Source: Microlunatus soli
GTDB lineage: Bacteria > Actinomycetota > Actinomycetes > Propionibacteriales > Propionibacteriaceae
Length of the DNA: 64,000 nt
NCBI RefSeq assembly: GCF_900105385.1
Contig: NZ_LT629772.1
Span: forward strand, 3,844,001 to 3,908,000
Direction: 5' to 3'
The notes under the pieces are model-generated. The model worked only from the letters and a program-made list of their open reading frames with translations, was not told the DNA's origin and ran no database searches. The position numbers and the translations under genes are program-made. This document shows, piece by piece, positions 35,816 through 45,446 of the stretch; the stretch's first letter is position 1, and every line of letters begins with the position of its first letter.

Positions 35816-35845
35816 TTGACATCGACGCCGGAGACTGACTAAATA
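35816..35845 (+). promoter_or_regulatory. candidate sigma-A-type promoter of the Dpp-like operon
   Basis: TTGACA (35816-35821) is followed after 17 bases by CTAAAT (35839-35844), in the most A/T-rich part of the 269-bp gap before the first permease gene. It fits transcription of the whole importer-GH140-RLP run. Confidence 0.6.
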
Positions 35846-36013
35846 TGTGTTGCTGACTAGCCATGCCAACCGGCATTCGTGACGGGGGTCGACCTGTTCC
35901 CACCGGGGCGCGTCAGGGGACATCGGCCGAGCGCGATGGGGGGCCCAGATTTTGTTGATCACGACCGGGGGCCACACTGTGGACCCTCCGAGGATGCCGG
36001 CGGGATTCCGACG

Positions 36014-37105
36014 ATGACCGCATCACAAGCTGGAGTTGTCCAGCCGCCCGACGCAGCCCAGGATGCCGAGCCCAAGGCGACCAGTGCCGGTCGTGCCCGG
36101 AAGAATCCGCTGCGCTTCCTGTCCCGCAGGTTCGGCTTCTATCTCTTCACCGCTTGGGCCGCGATCACGCTGAACTTTCTGATTCCCCGGTTCGTCCCCG
36201 GCGACCCTGCCCAGGATCTGCTGAACAATCTGCGGCAACAGACGGGCCAGACGCCGACCCCGGAACAGATCGCCGCGATCCGTACCTTCTACGGCGACCC
36301 GACCGAGAACATCATCGGGCAATACCTGCACTACTGGGCCGACATCGCGCGGTTCCGGTTCGGGACCTCGCTCAGCGAATTCCCCACGCCGGTCTCCGAA
36401 CTCGTCGGCCAGGCGCTGCCCTGGACCGTCCTGCTGGTCGGGGTGACCACGATCTTCGCCTGGATCATCGGCACCTTCCTCGGGGCCTGGATCGGCGCCC
36501 GGCCGGGCAGCCGGGTGGACACGATCTTCACGCCGGTGACGACGTTCCTGCACTCGGTGCCGCCGTTCTGGCTCGCACTGCTCGCCCTGTGGCTGTTCGG
36601 CTTCGTCCTGGACTGGTTCCCGCTGTCCGGCGGCTACGACCCGTCGGTCCCGTTCCAGATCAACAACCTCTGGTTCCTGCTGTCGGTGCTGAAGTACGGC
36701 GCGCTGCCGGCGATCACGTTGATCTTCGTCGGCTTCAACGGTTGGTTCTTCTCGATGCGCAACGTGATGGTCACCACCGTCGCCGAGGACTACGTCCTGC
36801 TGGCGCATGCCAAGGGACTGTCCAACCGGCGAGTGCTGCTCAAATACTCCGCCCGTAACGCCCTGCTGCCCAACGTGACCGGGTTGGCGCTGTCGATCGG
36901 CAGTGTGATCAGTGGCGTCCTGCTGACCGAGATCGTGTTCACCTACCCGGGGATGGGCTATCTGCTGCTGAAGGCGATCGGCGCCCATGACTTCCCGGTG
37001 ATGCAGACCGTGTTCCTGATGATCACGTTGACCACCTTGGCTGCCAACTTCATCGCCGATTCGCTGTATGTACTGCTCGACCCGCGGACCCGGGAGGCCG
37101 GCTGA
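36014..37105 (+). CDS. peptide-type ABC transporter permease, DppB family
   Basis: Inner-membrane subunit of a peptide/nickel-class (family 5) importer (363 residues). After a cytoplasmic tail, FYLFTAWAAITLNFLIPRFVPGDP is the conserved first helix with the PGDP motif. The coupling loop is AEDYVLLAHAKGLSNRRVLL. The frame is open upstream to 35879, but ATG 36014 fits family length. It overlaps the next permease by one base (TGATG). This class also imports plant oligosaccharides, which suits the GH140 gene downstream. Confidence 0.92.
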   Translation: MTASQAGVVQPPDAAQDAEPKATSAGRARKNPLRFLSRRFGFYLFTAWAAITLNFLIPRFVPGDPAQDLLNNLRQQTGQTPTPEQIAAIRTFYGDPTENIIGQYLHYWADIARFRFGTSLSEFPTPVSELVGQALPWTVLLVGVTTIFAWIIGTFLGAWIGARPGSRVDTIFTPVTTFLHSVPPFWLALLALWLFGFVLDWFPLSGGYDPSVPFQINNLWFLLSVLKYGALPAITLIFVGFNGWFFSMRNVMVTTVAEDYVLLAHAKGLSNRRVLLKYSARNALLPNVTGLALSIGSVISGVLLTEIVFTYPGMGYLLLKAIGAHDFPVMQTVFLMITLTTLAANFIADSLYVLLDPRTREAG

Positions 37106-38052
37106 TGACCACCCGGCGATTCCTTCGTTCCTGGCGTTCCCGGATCGGACTGGCGATCCTCGGCCTCTTCATCCTGGTGGCGATCGCCGGTCCGCCGTTC
37201 GTCGACCACGTGCTGCAGATGCCCGCCGATGCCATCGACTACAACGCGCTGCACCGGCCGCCCGGTGGTGATCATCCGCTCGGCACCACCAACAGCGGTC
37301 AGGACGTGCTGTCCCAGGTGATCGTCGGTGCCCGCAGCAGCGTTGCGGTCGGCGTCACCTCGGCAGTGCTGGCCACCGTGCTGGCGATCGGAGTCGGCGT
37401 GACCGGCGGCTTCCTCGGTGGTCGGACCGACCAATTGCTGACCGTCCTGACCAACCTCTTCATCACGCTGCCCAGCTTTGCGTTGATCTTGATCGTCGCC
37501 GGCTACGTCCAGGGTGTGACCTGGGTGGTGGTGGCGTTCCTGATCGGCATCTTCGAGTGGCCCGGCGGTGCCCGCTACCTGAGGTCCCAGACCTTGTCGC
37601 TGCGCAACCGTGACTTCGCGGTCGCCATGCGCGCGTTGGGGGAGACCCGGATCCGGCTGATCTTCTCCGAGATCCTGCCGCATCTCACCGGGATCATCTC
37701 CGCGATGTTCCTGCGGGCCATGGTGGCCGGCGTGATGGCCGAAGCGGGCCTGGCGTTCCTGGGCATCAGTGCCGAGACGATCAGTTGGGGAACGATGATC
37801 GAGGACTCCCGCGACCAATCCGCGATCCGGCTGGGCTACTGGTGGTGGTATCTGCCGCCTGGTCTGTGTCTGGCGCTGATCGGCACTGCCACCGCATTGA
37901 TCAACTTCGGCATCGACGAGATCAGCAACCCTCGGCTGCAGGGCAAGGAGCGCAAGCTGGTCCGGCAATTCGACAAGCTCCGCAGGAAGAGCTTCGCCGC
38001 TGACCGGACGACGGCCGAGGGGCGAGCGGCAGAGAAGGTGGCCCTTCGATGA
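37105..38052 (+). CDS. peptide-type ABC transporter permease, DppC family
   Basis: Second permease (315 residues): an N-terminal helix SRIGLAILGLFILVAIAGPP, an extracytoplasmic domain with HPLGTTNSGQDVLSQVIVGARS, then the BPD_transp_1 helices and coupling loop FAVAMRALGETRIRLIFSEI. The C-terminal extension NPRLQGKERKLVRQFDK is cytoplasmic. The stop overlaps the ATPase start by four bases. Confidence 0.93.
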   Translation: MTTRRFLRSWRSRIGLAILGLFILVAIAGPPFVDHVLQMPADAIDYNALHRPPGGDHPLGTTNSGQDVLSQVIVGARSSVAVGVTSAVLATVLAIGVGVTGGFLGGRTDQLLTVLTNLFITLPSFALILIVAGYVQGVTWVVVAFLIGIFEWPGGARYLRSQTLSLRNRDFAVAMRALGETRIRLIFSEILPHLTGIISAMFLRAMVAGVMAEAGLAFLGISAETISWGTMIEDSRDQSAIRLGYWWWYLPPGLCLALIGTATALINFGIDEISNPRLQGKERKLVRQFDKLRRKSFAADRTTAEGRAAEKVALR

Positions 38053-39134
38053 CTGACAGTCTTGTTCGGGAGCGTGCCGTCCCGACCACCCCACCGACGT
38101 CCGCCGCCCGCCGCCGCGGTCGTCCGATCCTGGACGTGTTTGGCCTCACCGTCGACTATCTGACCGAGCGCGGCCCGGTCCGATCGGTCAACGAGATCGA
38201 CCTGACCTTGCATGAGCGGGAGATCGTCGGCGTCGCAGGAGAGTCCGGATCCGGCAAGTCGACCTTGATCACGGCACTGACCCGGCTGCAACGCCCGCCG
38301 GCCGTCACCGTCGGCGGCAGCATCAGCTATCACCCGGCGGCCGGTGATCCGGTCGAGCTGACCACCCTGCCCGATGCGGCCCTGCGACGCCTGCGCTGGA
38401 ACGAGATCGCGATCGTGCTGCAGTCGGCCATGGACTGCCTGAACCCGGTGATGCGTCTCGGTGACCAGTTCGCCGACGCGTTGGCGGAGCACCATCGCGG
38501 CATCAGCCGCAAGGCCGTCAAGCAGCGGATCGGCGAGCTGCTGGAGATGGTCGGCGTCCCGGCCAACCGGGCCCGCAGCTATCCCCACGAGCTGTCCGGT
38601 GGGATGCGGCAGCGATCCTTGATCGCACTGGCGTTGGCCTGCGAACCGCGGATCGTGGTGATGGACGAGCCGACCACCGCGGTCGACGTCGTCATGCAAC
38701 GCCAGATCCTCGCCCAGCTGTTGAGCTTGCAAGATCAGCTCGGGTTCGCGGTCGTCTTCGTCACTCACGACCTGTCGCTGCTGGTGCAGCTCGCCGACCG
38801 GATCGCGATCATGTACGCCGGACGCATCGTGGAGGAAGCCAGCGCGGCGCAGATCTACACCGATCCGCTGCACCCCTACGCCCGTGGCCTCCGCGACGCC
38901 TTCCCTTCCCTGCATGCGCCGTTGACCGAGCTGTCCGGCATTGCCGGCAGCCCACCGGATCTGCGGAACCCGCCCTCCGGCTGTCCGTTCCACCCCCGCT
39001 GCCCGCAGCGGCTGGAACACTGCGCCTCGCAGCCGCCGGAGCTGTTGACGATCGGCGACCGACGGGTCTCCTGCCACCTCCACGACGGCACCGACCAGTC
39101 CGCAAGCCAGCCATCGAGGAGCACCGTCCGATGA
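38049..39134 (+). CDS. peptide-type ABC transporter ATPase, DppD family
   Basis: First ATPase of the importer (361 residues). Walker A GESGSGKSTLI, signature LSGGMRQRSLIALAL, Walker B RIVVMDEPTTAVD, and the oligo_HPY C-terminal tail GCPFHPRCPQRLEHC with the Cys set seen in this family. ATGA overlaps link it to the genes on both sides, so all four transport genes are translationally coupled. Confidence 0.95.
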   Translation: MTDSLVRERAVPTTPPTSAARRRGRPILDVFGLTVDYLTERGPVRSVNEIDLTLHEREIVGVAGESGSGKSTLITALTRLQRPPAVTVGGSISYHPAAGDPVELTTLPDAALRRLRWNEIAIVLQSAMDCLNPVMRLGDQFADALAEHHRGISRKAVKQRIGELLEMVGVPANRARSYPHELSGGMRQRSLIALALACEPRIVVMDEPTTAVDVVMQRQILAQLLSLQDQLGFAVVFVTHDLSLLVQLADRIAIMYAGRIVEEASAAQIYTDPLHPYARGLRDAFPSLHAPLTELSGIAGSPPDLRNPPSGCPFHPRCPQRLEHCASQPPELLTIGDRRVSCHLHDGTDQSASQPSRSTVR

Positions 39135-40189
39135 CAGTCTCGCCCACGGTCTCGCACGCACCCGCGGACCCGGAATCCCCAGTGGTCCTTGAAGCACAGG
39201 CAGTCAGCAAACACTTCGAGGTGCGCAACACCTTCGGCCGCGGCTCGACGATCCATGCCGTCGAAGACGCCACGCTGCAACTGCGCCGAGGGCAGATCGT
39301 CGCCCTGGTCGGCGAGTCGGGCAGCGGCAAGACCACCCTCGCCCGGCTGCTCGCCCACTTCTATCCGGTCACGTCGGGGCAGATCCTGCTGGACGGGGAA
39401 GCCGTCGACGACGGGCGCGGATTCGGAGATCGCGCGTTCCACAGCCGGGTCCAGTTGATCTTCCAGGATCCGTTCGGCGCGTTGAACCCGCAGAAACCCG
39501 TACGACACAACCTCGAACGAGCCCTCAAGCTGCATCACCAGTTCACCGACAAGGCAGAGCTCGAGCAGCGCGTCCTGGAGCTGATGGAACGCGTCAACCT
39601 CACCCCGGCCGCCGATCTGGTCGATGCCTATCCCCATCAGCTGTCCGGTGGCCAACGCCAGCGACTGGTGATCGCTCGCGCCCTCGCGGTCGATCCCGAG
39701 GTGCTGCTTGCCGACGAGCCGATCTCGATGCTCGACGTGTCGATCCGGTTGGACATCCTGAACCTGCTCCGCACCCTGCGCGACGAGCACGATCTGGCCA
39801 TGCTCTACATCACCCACGACATCGCCAGTGCGCGCTATCTGGCCAATGCGGTGCAGGTGATGTACGCCGGCCAGACCGTCGAGGGTGGGCCGACCGAGTC
39901 GGTGATCCAGAACCCGCAGCACCCCTACACCCAGCTGCTGCTCGAATCCTCCCCCGATCCGGAGAGCAGCCTGGATCCCGGCGATGCGCTCGAACTCGGT
40001 GAGCCGCCGAACCTCGCCGACCCACCGAGCGGCTGCCGCTTCCATCCACGCTGCCCGTCGGCGATGGACATCTGCCGGACCACATTCCCTGCTCGCAGCG
40101 AAACCAGCGACGGCCATTGGACGCATTGCTGGCTCCACCTCGAACGCCCCGATGCCGAACAGAAACAGGCCGAAACCCAACAGACGTAG
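39131..40189 (+). CDS. peptide-type ABC transporter ATPase, DppF family
   Basis: Second ATPase (352 residues): Walker A GESGSGKTTLARLLAHF, signature LSGGQRQRLVIARAL, a Walker B variant EVLLADEPISMLD, and a C-terminal oligo_HPY segment with GCRFHPRCPSAMDIC. A full DppBCDF set plus binding protein follows without interruption. Start ATG 39131 overlaps the previous stop. Confidence 0.95.
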   Translation: MTVSPTVSHAPADPESPVVLEAQAVSKHFEVRNTFGRGSTIHAVEDATLQLRRGQIVALVGESGSGKTTLARLLAHFYPVTSGQILLDGEAVDDGRGFGDRAFHSRVQLIFQDPFGALNPQKPVRHNLERALKLHHQFTDKAELEQRVLELMERVNLTPAADLVDAYPHQLSGGQRQRLVIARALAVDPEVLLADEPISMLDVSIRLDILNLLRTLRDEHDLAMLYITHDIASARYLANAVQVMYAGQTVEGGPTESVIQNPQHPYTQLLLESSPDPESSLDPGDALELGEPPNLADPPSGCRFHPRCPSAMDICRTTFPARSETSDGHWTHCWLHLERPDAEQKQAETQQT

Positions 40190-40203
40190 AAGGTGGGAGA
40201 TCA

Positions 40204-41880
40204 ATGAAGAGCCGCATCATCGCCGTCATCCTGGCCCTGGCATTAGCCGTGGCCGGTGTCTCCTGTTCGACCGAACGCACCAAAGCGCCGACCGGGAAGG
40301 TCGTCGACACCTTGAAGCTCGCGATGGGCGGTGCGACCTCGTACACCCAGAACTTCAATCCTTTCTCACCGGCAGCCAACAAGAGCCCGCTGATGAACTT
40401 GATCTTCGAGCCGCTGCTCCGGGTCAACCGCGCCGACGAGATGAAGGTGCAACCCTGGTTGGCCAAGTCCTACGACTTCTCCGATGACGGCAAGAAGCTC
40501 ACCTTCCATCTCCAGGAAGGCGTCACCTGGAGCGACGGCAAGCCGTTCACCTCCGCCGACGTCAAGTACACCCTCGAGCTGCCGAACACGACCGACGGCC
40601 TGGCGGTCGCGCCCATTCCTGATCTTGATTCGATCGAGACGCCCGACGAACACACGGTGATCATCAACTACAAGGCGCCGCAGCTGCACGACCTGAGCAA
40701 CTACAGCAAGATCCCGCGGGCGATCGTTCCCAAGCACGTGTGGGAGAAGCAGGACGCGGTGAAGTGGACCAACAAGGAGCCGGTCACCACCGGGGCCTTC
40801 ACGCTGGAGTCCTTCAGCCCGCAGTCGATCCGACTGAAGGTCCGCGACGGCTACTGGAACGGCAAGTTCAACGGCGTCAAGCACGTGGAGATCAAGCCAT
40901 TCGCGTCGGAGGAATCCGGCAAGCAGATGCTGCTCAAGAACGAGATCTCCTGGGCGGGCATGTCCTGGCAGAACTACCAGGACGACTTCGTCGGTGCCGA
41001 TCCCGATCACAACAAGTACTGGATCTACCCGGCGGGATTCTCCACCGGTCTGCTCTTCAACATGAAGAAGGGGCCGACCAACGATGTGCACGTCCGCCGC
41101 GCCCTCTACGCCGCGATCGACGCCGACAGCCTGTCCAAGCTGTTCAACTCCGGCACCAAGACCGCCAGCCCGACCGGCCTGGAGCCGGACAGCTGGGGCA
41201 GCTATCTGCCCGCCGACCTGGTCGACGTCCGCCACCAGCAGAACGTCGAGCTGGCCAAGTCCGAGCTGAAGGCGAGCAGCTACAGCGTCAAGGACGGCAA
41301 GCTCACCAAGGGCGGCAAGAGCTATCCGCTCACCATGACATCCAATTCCGACGACACGACCTGGAAGACCTTCGGTCCGGCGATCAAGAAGCAGTTCAAG
41401 GAGGTCCTCGGACTCGACGTCAAGGTCAAGTCGATCCCGGGGCAGCAGTGGGCTCGTGATCTTGGCAACGGCGACTTCCAGATGATCCAGCAGTACCTGC
41501 TGAGTGGCGACGACATCTGGGCCAGCCTCAATTCGCAGCTGAACAGCGAATACCTCAAGCCGATCGGCACCGCGGCGGTCGCCAACCAGGGCCGCTACCA
41601 CAATGCCGAGGTCGACAAGCTGCTGCAGCAGATGGGCCAGACGCTCGACGAGGCCGAGCTGAAGAAGCTGACGGCTGCGATCACCAAGATCACCACCGAC
41701 GAGGTGCCGTACGCGCCACTGCACTCGGCCGCCTACTACGTCAACGTGAACTCGACCGACTGGATCGGTTGGCCCGACCCGAACAGCGCCGACTACATCC
41801 CGCACATCACCCAGCCGGTGGACGCGACGATCACCATCCAGCACCTGTTGCCCAATCCGGACAAGGCCGCCGGGCAGTAG
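40204..41880 (+). CDS. family 5 extracellular solute-binding lipoprotein (DppA/OppA-like)
   Basis: Binding protein of the importer (558 residues). A short Lys/Arg N terminus and hydrophobic core end in GVSC (lipidated Cys at about residue 20). NFNPFSPAANKSPLMNLIFEPLL is the SBP_bac_5 entry motif, and KLTFHLQEGVTWSDGKPFTSADVKYTL, here split for length, follows as KLTFHLQEGVTW and GKPFTSADV. GGGAG precedes ATG 40204. Despite the peptide-transporter name, relatives in plant-polymer degraders bind oligosaccharides. Confidence 0.92.
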   Translation: MKSRIIAVILALALAVAGVSCSTERTKAPTGKVVDTLKLAMGGATSYTQNFNPFSPAANKSPLMNLIFEPLLRVNRADEMKVQPWLAKSYDFSDDGKKLTFHLQEGVTWSDGKPFTSADVKYTLELPNTTDGLAVAPIPDLDSIETPDEHTVIINYKAPQLHDLSNYSKIPRAIVPKHVWEKQDAVKWTNKEPVTTGAFTLESFSPQSIRLKVRDGYWNGKFNGVKHVEIKPFASEESGKQMLLKNEISWAGMSWQNYQDDFVGADPDHNKYWIYPAGFSTGLLFNMKKGPTNDVHVRRALYAAIDADSLSKLFNSGTKTASPTGLEPDSWGSYLPADLVDVRHQQNVELAKSELKASSYSVKDGKLTKGGKSYPLTMTSNSDDTTWKTFGPAIKKQFKEVLGLDVKVKSIPGQQWARDLGNGDFQMIQQYLLSGDDIWASLNSQLNSEYLKPIGTAAVANQGRYHNAEVDKLLQQMGQTLDEAELKKLTAAITKITTDEVPYAPLHSAAYYVNVNSTDWIGWPDPNSADYIPHITQPVDATITIQHLLPNPDKAAGQ

Positions 41881-41911
41881 CCCGACAGATCCCCCCACGA
41901 AGGAGACAACG

Positions 41912-43477
41912 ATGTCCGACGGAACCGCGGAGATCATCAAGCCGGTCGATCGGCTGAGCCTGACCCGTCGCACCGTGCTCGCGGCCGGCGTCGCGACCTG
42001 GGCCGGGTCGATGGCTCTCGACGGCGGTACGGCAACCGCCGACGAACCCACCGACTCGTCGACCGACAAGCCCGCCGACTCGTCAACCGCTGCGGCCGCC
42101 AAGCCGCCGTGGGAGGAGCACGGCCCGATCCGGATCTCCGACAACGGGCGCTTCTTCCAACATCAGGACGGCGAACCGTTCTTCTGGTTGGCTGACACGC
42201 CCTGGCTGCTGCACAAGCTGTCCCGCGAAGAACTGCCCACCTATTTCGAGGACCGGCGGGACAAGGGCTTCAACGTCGCCCTGCTGCAGGTGGTGCCGGC
42301 CAGCCTGGCGTTCAAGAACTACTACGGCGACACCCCGTTCATCGGTCAGAACATGGACAAGCCGAACGAGCCGTACTGGGAACACGTCGACGCGATGGTC
42401 GAGCTGGCCGCCGAATACGGCCTCTACATGGGGATGGACGCGGTCTGGGGTTCGGTGGTCAAGAGTGGTGCGCTCACCGTCGCCGGCGCGAAGCGTTACG
42501 GGACCTGGATCGCCGAACGCTATCGGCATGCGCCGAACATCGTCTGGCTGATCGGCGGCGACACCATCGCCCACGAGCGGCTGGAGATCTGGACCAAGCT
42601 CGGCGAGGCCGTCCGACAGGTCGATCCTGATCACCTGATCACCTTCCATCCCTTCGGGCGATATTCGTCCGCGACCTGGTTCCACAACGCCGACTGGCTG
42701 GACTTCCACCTGTTCCAGTCCGGGCATCGCACCTACGCCCAGGCGTTCGCCGAGATCAGCACCGAGGAGACCGGTGTCCAGCTGCCGACCTTGTGGAAGG
42801 GTGAGGACAACTGGAAGTTCGTGCTGGAGGATCACAAGCTGTATCCGCCGAAGCCGACTCTGGACGGCGAGCCGAGCTACGAACGCGTCCCGCAGGGGCT
42901 GCATGATCTTGATCAGCCGTTCTGGAAGGCCGAGGACATCCGGCGGTACGCCTACTGGGCGGTGTTCGCCGGAGCGTGCGGGCACTCCTACGGCAACGGT
43001 GCGGTGATGCCGATGCACGTCGAGTCCGACGGACCGGTCAACGGTTACGGCGTCCGGAAGTATTGGTACCAGGGGTTGGACGATCCGGGTGCCGGTCAGC
43101 TGCAGTATCTGAAGAAGTTGATCTTGTCTCGCCCGTACTTCAGCCGGATCTACGACCCGTCGATCGTGCACGGTGACGCCGGTTGGCGCTACGACCGGAT
43201 CCTGACCACACGAGGCAACGAGTATCTCTTCGCCTACAGCTACACCGGGCGTTCGTTCTCCTTGGAGATGGGACACATCTCGGGCAACCAGGTGAAGGTC
43301 TGGTGGTACAACACCCGCAACGGGGCCAGCCGTGCCGACGGCACCCGCACCAACAGCGGGATCCAGACCTTCAACCCGCCGGGCGGCACCGAGAACGGCA
43401 ACGACTGGGTGTTGGTGCTGGATGACGCCGACATGAGGTTCGACAAGCCAGGTACCACTCCGTCTCCGTGGAACTGA
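41912..43477 (+). CDS. Tat-exported GH140/DUF4038 apiosidase-like glycosidase
   Basis: A 521-residue secreted enzyme. LTRRTVLAAGVATWAGS gives a Tat signal, followed by a Ser/Thr/Asp/Lys-rich spacer (43-62) and a DUF4038 barrel: FFWLADTPWLLHKLSREELP, DKGFNVALLQVV, NIVWLIGGDT with candidate acid Asp217, and PTLDGEPSYE with candidate nucleophile Glu320. The end (LFAYSYTGRSFSLEMG) matches the putative collagen-binding-like domain usual in this family. The characterised member (GH140) releases D-apiose from rhamnogalacturonan II. It lies 31 bp after the importer and overlaps or abuts the RuBisCO-like gene. Confidence 0.88.
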   Translation: MSDGTAEIIKPVDRLSLTRRTVLAAGVATWAGSMALDGGTATADEPTDSSTDKPADSSTAAAAKPPWEEHGPIRISDNGRFFQHQDGEPFFWLADTPWLLHKLSREELPTYFEDRRDKGFNVALLQVVPASLAFKNYYGDTPFIGQNMDKPNEPYWEHVDAMVELAAEYGLYMGMDAVWGSVVKSGALTVAGAKRYGTWIAERYRHAPNIVWLIGGDTIAHERLEIWTKLGEAVRQVDPDHLITFHPFGRYSSATWFHNADWLDFHLFQSGHRTYAQAFAEISTEETGVQLPTLWKGEDNWKFVLEDHKLYPPKPTLDGEPSYERVPQGLHDLDQPFWKAEDIRRYAYWAVFAGACGHSYGNGAVMPMHVESDGPVNGYGVRKYWYQGLDDPGAGQLQYLKKLILSRPYFSRIYDPSIVHGDAGWRYDRILTTRGNEYLFAYSYTGRSFSLEMGHISGNQVKVWWYNTRNGASRADGTRTNSGIQTFNPPGGTENGNDWVLVLDDADMRFDKPGTTPSPWN

Positions 43478-43491
43478 GGGCAACTGATCTG

Positions 43492-44736
43492 ATGGATGTC
43501 GTACGTGCGGTCTACGAGATCGAGACCGCCCTCCCGCTGGAGAAGACGGTCGCCACCATCGCCGGGGAGCAGTCCACCGGCACCTTTGTCGCGGTGCGCG
43601 GTGAGACCGAGCGGCTGACCGCTCTGCATGCCGCAGCCGTCGAATCCATCGTCGACCTGCCACCCAGTGGCCGGCCGCCGCTGCCCGGTTCCTCGGGGGA
43701 CTGGGCCGACGCCCGACGGGCCCGGGTGACCATCGCCTTTCCGTTGCACAACTTCGGCGCCTCGCTGCCGAATCTGCTGGCCGCGGTCGCCGGCAACCTG
43801 TTCGATCTCCGGGAGGTCGGCGCGCTGCGGCTGGTCGACCTCGACCTCCCGCCGGCGTTCGCCGCTGCCTACCCGGGGCCGGCGTTCGGTGTGCTGGGGA
43901 CCCGCAAGCTGGTCGACCGCGGAACGGGGCCGCTGATCGGAACGATCATCAAACCCAGCATCGGACTCTCCGCAGCCCAGCTGGCGGCCCTGGTGGCCGA
44001 GATCGCCGAGGCCGGGATCGACTTCATCAAGGACGACGAGTTGCAGGGCAGCGCGCCCTACCTGCCCTTGGCCGAGCGGGTCCGGGCGGTGATGTCGGTG
44101 CTCAAGCCGTACGCCGACCGGACCGGCCGGATGCCGATGTACGCCTTCAACATCACCGACGACATCTCCCGGCTCGGTGCCAATCATGATCTTGTCGCCG
44201 AGGCCGGCGGCAGCTGCGTGATGGTCTGCGTCAACACTGTCGGGCTGGCCGGCGTGCAGTACCTGCGGGAGCGATCCGAGCTGCCGATCCACGGCCACCG
44301 CGCGATGTTCGGCGCGTTCTCCCGGTGGCCGCAACTCGGGATCGGCTTCGGCGCCTTCCAGAAACTCGCCCGGCTGGCCGGTGTTGATCATCTGCACACC
44401 AACGGGATCGCCAACAAGTTCTACGAATCCGACGACGAGGTGCTGGCCTCGATCGAAGCCGTCCGACGGCCCTTCCTCGGCGGTTACCACATCCTGCCGG
44501 TGCTGTCCTCGGGACAGTCCGCCGGACTGGCCCATGCGACCTATGCCGCCACCGGCACCGACGATCTGCTGGTGCTCGCCGGCGGCGGCGTCCACGGCCA
44601 CCCCGGCGGATCGGCAGCGGGTGTCCGGTCGATGCAGGAAGCCTGGGCGGCAGCGGTCGAGGGGGAGTCGCTGGAGTCCCGAGCGGCGAAGGTCCCCGAG
44701 CTCGCCGCAGCGATCGAGAAGTTCGGTCAGCGGTAG
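43492..44736 (+). CDS. RuBisCO-like protein (form IV), candidate oxo-sugar-acid phosphate decarboxylase
   Basis: A RuBisCO large-subunit homologue of 414 residues. It keeps the chemistry core: Lys154 in [11 protein letters not shown], the metal site FIKDDE with Lys180 (carbamylatable), Asp182 and Glu183, the [10 protein letters not shown] histidines, Lys in GIANKFYE (loop-6 position), SSGQSAG and the phosphate-site [10 protein letters not shown]. Full conservation argues for an enolase or decarboxylase type rather than a structural relic. RLPs called OiaX decarboxylate 3-oxo-isoapionate 4-phosphate in D-apiose catabolism; the adjoining GH140 gene makes that the leading hypothesis. GTG 43468 is an alternative start. 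Confidence 0.88.
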   Translation: MDVVRAVYEIETALPLEKTVATIAGEQSTGTFVAVRGETERLTALHAAAVESIVDLPPSGRPPLPGSSGDWADARRARVTIAFPLHNFGASLPNLLAAVAGNLFDLREVGALRLVDLDLPPAFAAAYPGPAFGVLGTRKLVDRGTGPLIGTIIKPSIGLSAAQLAALVAEIAEAGIDFIKDDELQGSAPYLPLAERVRAVMSVLKPYADRTGRMPMYAFNITDDISRLGANHDLVAEAGGSCVMVCVNTVGLAGVQYLRERSELPIHGHRAMFGAFSRWPQLGIGFGAFQKLARLAGVDHLHTNGIANKFYESDDEVLASIEAVRRPFLGGYHILPVLSSGQSAGLAHATYAATGTDDLLVLAGGGVHGHPGGSAAGVRSMQEAWAAAVEGESLESRAAKVPELAAAIEKFGQR

Positions 44737-45218
44737 TTGGTGAACTGCACCGCGAAGTCGTAGTCCTGTTCCTTGATCAACGCCTGGACGGCCTGCAGGT
44801 CGTCCCGCTTCTTGCTGCTGACCCTCAGTTCCTCGCCCTGGATCTGCGCCTTGACGCCCTTCGGGCCCTCGTCGCGGATCAGCTTGGAGACCTTCTTGGC
44901 GTTCTCGGTGCTGATCCCCTCCTTGATCGAGGCGGTGATCTTGACCAGCTTGCCGGAGGTCCGCGGGTCGCCGGCGTCCAGCGCCTTGAGGCTGACGCCG
45001 CGGCGCAGCAGCTTGGTCTGGAAGACGTCCAGGACGGCATTCACCCGCTCCTCGGAGTTGGCCTCCATCTCGATCAACTCACCGGACCAGGCGATCGCCG
45101 CATCGGTGTTGCGGAAGTCGAATCGCTGCCGGACCTCCTTGGCGGCCTGGTTCAGCGCGTTGTCCACCTCCTGGCGGTCGACCTTGCTGACGATGTCGAA
45201 TGAACTCTCCGATGCCAT
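44727..45218 (-). CDS. yajQ: YajQ-family nucleotide-binding protein
   Basis: A 163-residue two-domain protein of the UPF0234/YajQ family, starting [20 protein letters not shown], with [34 protein letters not shown] and [14 protein letters not shown]. Homologues bind nucleotides; cyclic di-GMP binding is reported in Xanthomonas. Housekeeping in many bacteria. The stop overlaps the convergent RLP gene by ten bases. The frame is open upstream, but ATG 45218 matches family length. Confidence 0.95.
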   Translation of the reverse strand: MASESSFDIVSKVDRQEVDNALNQAAKEVRQRFDFRNTDAAIAWSGELIEMEANSEERVNAVLDVFQTKLLRRGVSLKALDAGDPRTSGKLVKITASIKEGISTENAKKVSKLIRDEGPKGVKAQIQGEELRVSSKKRDDLQAVQALIKEQDYDFAVQFTNYR

Positions 45219-45317
45219 GGCGACATTGTGCCCTGTCGACGGTGCCTTGTCGCCCGTCCCAGATCGCTGGATCCGGGCGGCGCCGGGTTCGGTTTCGCGG
45301 ACCGGCAGATCAGTTGG

Positions 45318-45323
45318 TATGGT
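45318..45323 (+). promoter_or_regulatory. -10 element of the tRNA-Tyr gene
   Basis: TATGGT lies 30 bp before the tRNA 5' end, a usual distance for a stable-RNA promoter with a short leader. The -35 is not clear. Confidence 0.4.
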
Positions 45324-45353
45324 TCTCTCCGCTGCCGACAACGTCGGTGGCAT

Positions 45354-45435
45354 GGCAGGTTGCCCGAGCGGCCAAAGGGAGCGGTCTGTAAAACCGTCGG
45401 CTTCGCCTACGTTGGTTCGAATCCATCACCTGCCA
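45354..45435 (+). tRNA. tRNA-Tyr (GTA)
   Basis: The 82-nt gene folds as a class II tRNA: acceptor GGCAGGT pairs with ACCTGCC plus discriminator A; the anticodon loop CTGTAAA holds GTA; the long variable arm CGGCTTCGCC is typical of tRNA-Tyr; the T loop is TTCGAAT. The T stem GTTGG/CCATC has one T-T mismatch. CCA is not fully encoded (ACC is followed by G). A strong hairpin follows. Confidence 0.95.
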
Positions 45436-45446
45436 CCGGATGGACG

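Noticed and set aside
43492-44736. Carbon-fixing RuBisCO
   Set aside because: Sequence is of the RuBisCO-like type, there is no small subunit, phosphoribulokinase or carboxysome gene nearby, and the neighbours are glycan genes.
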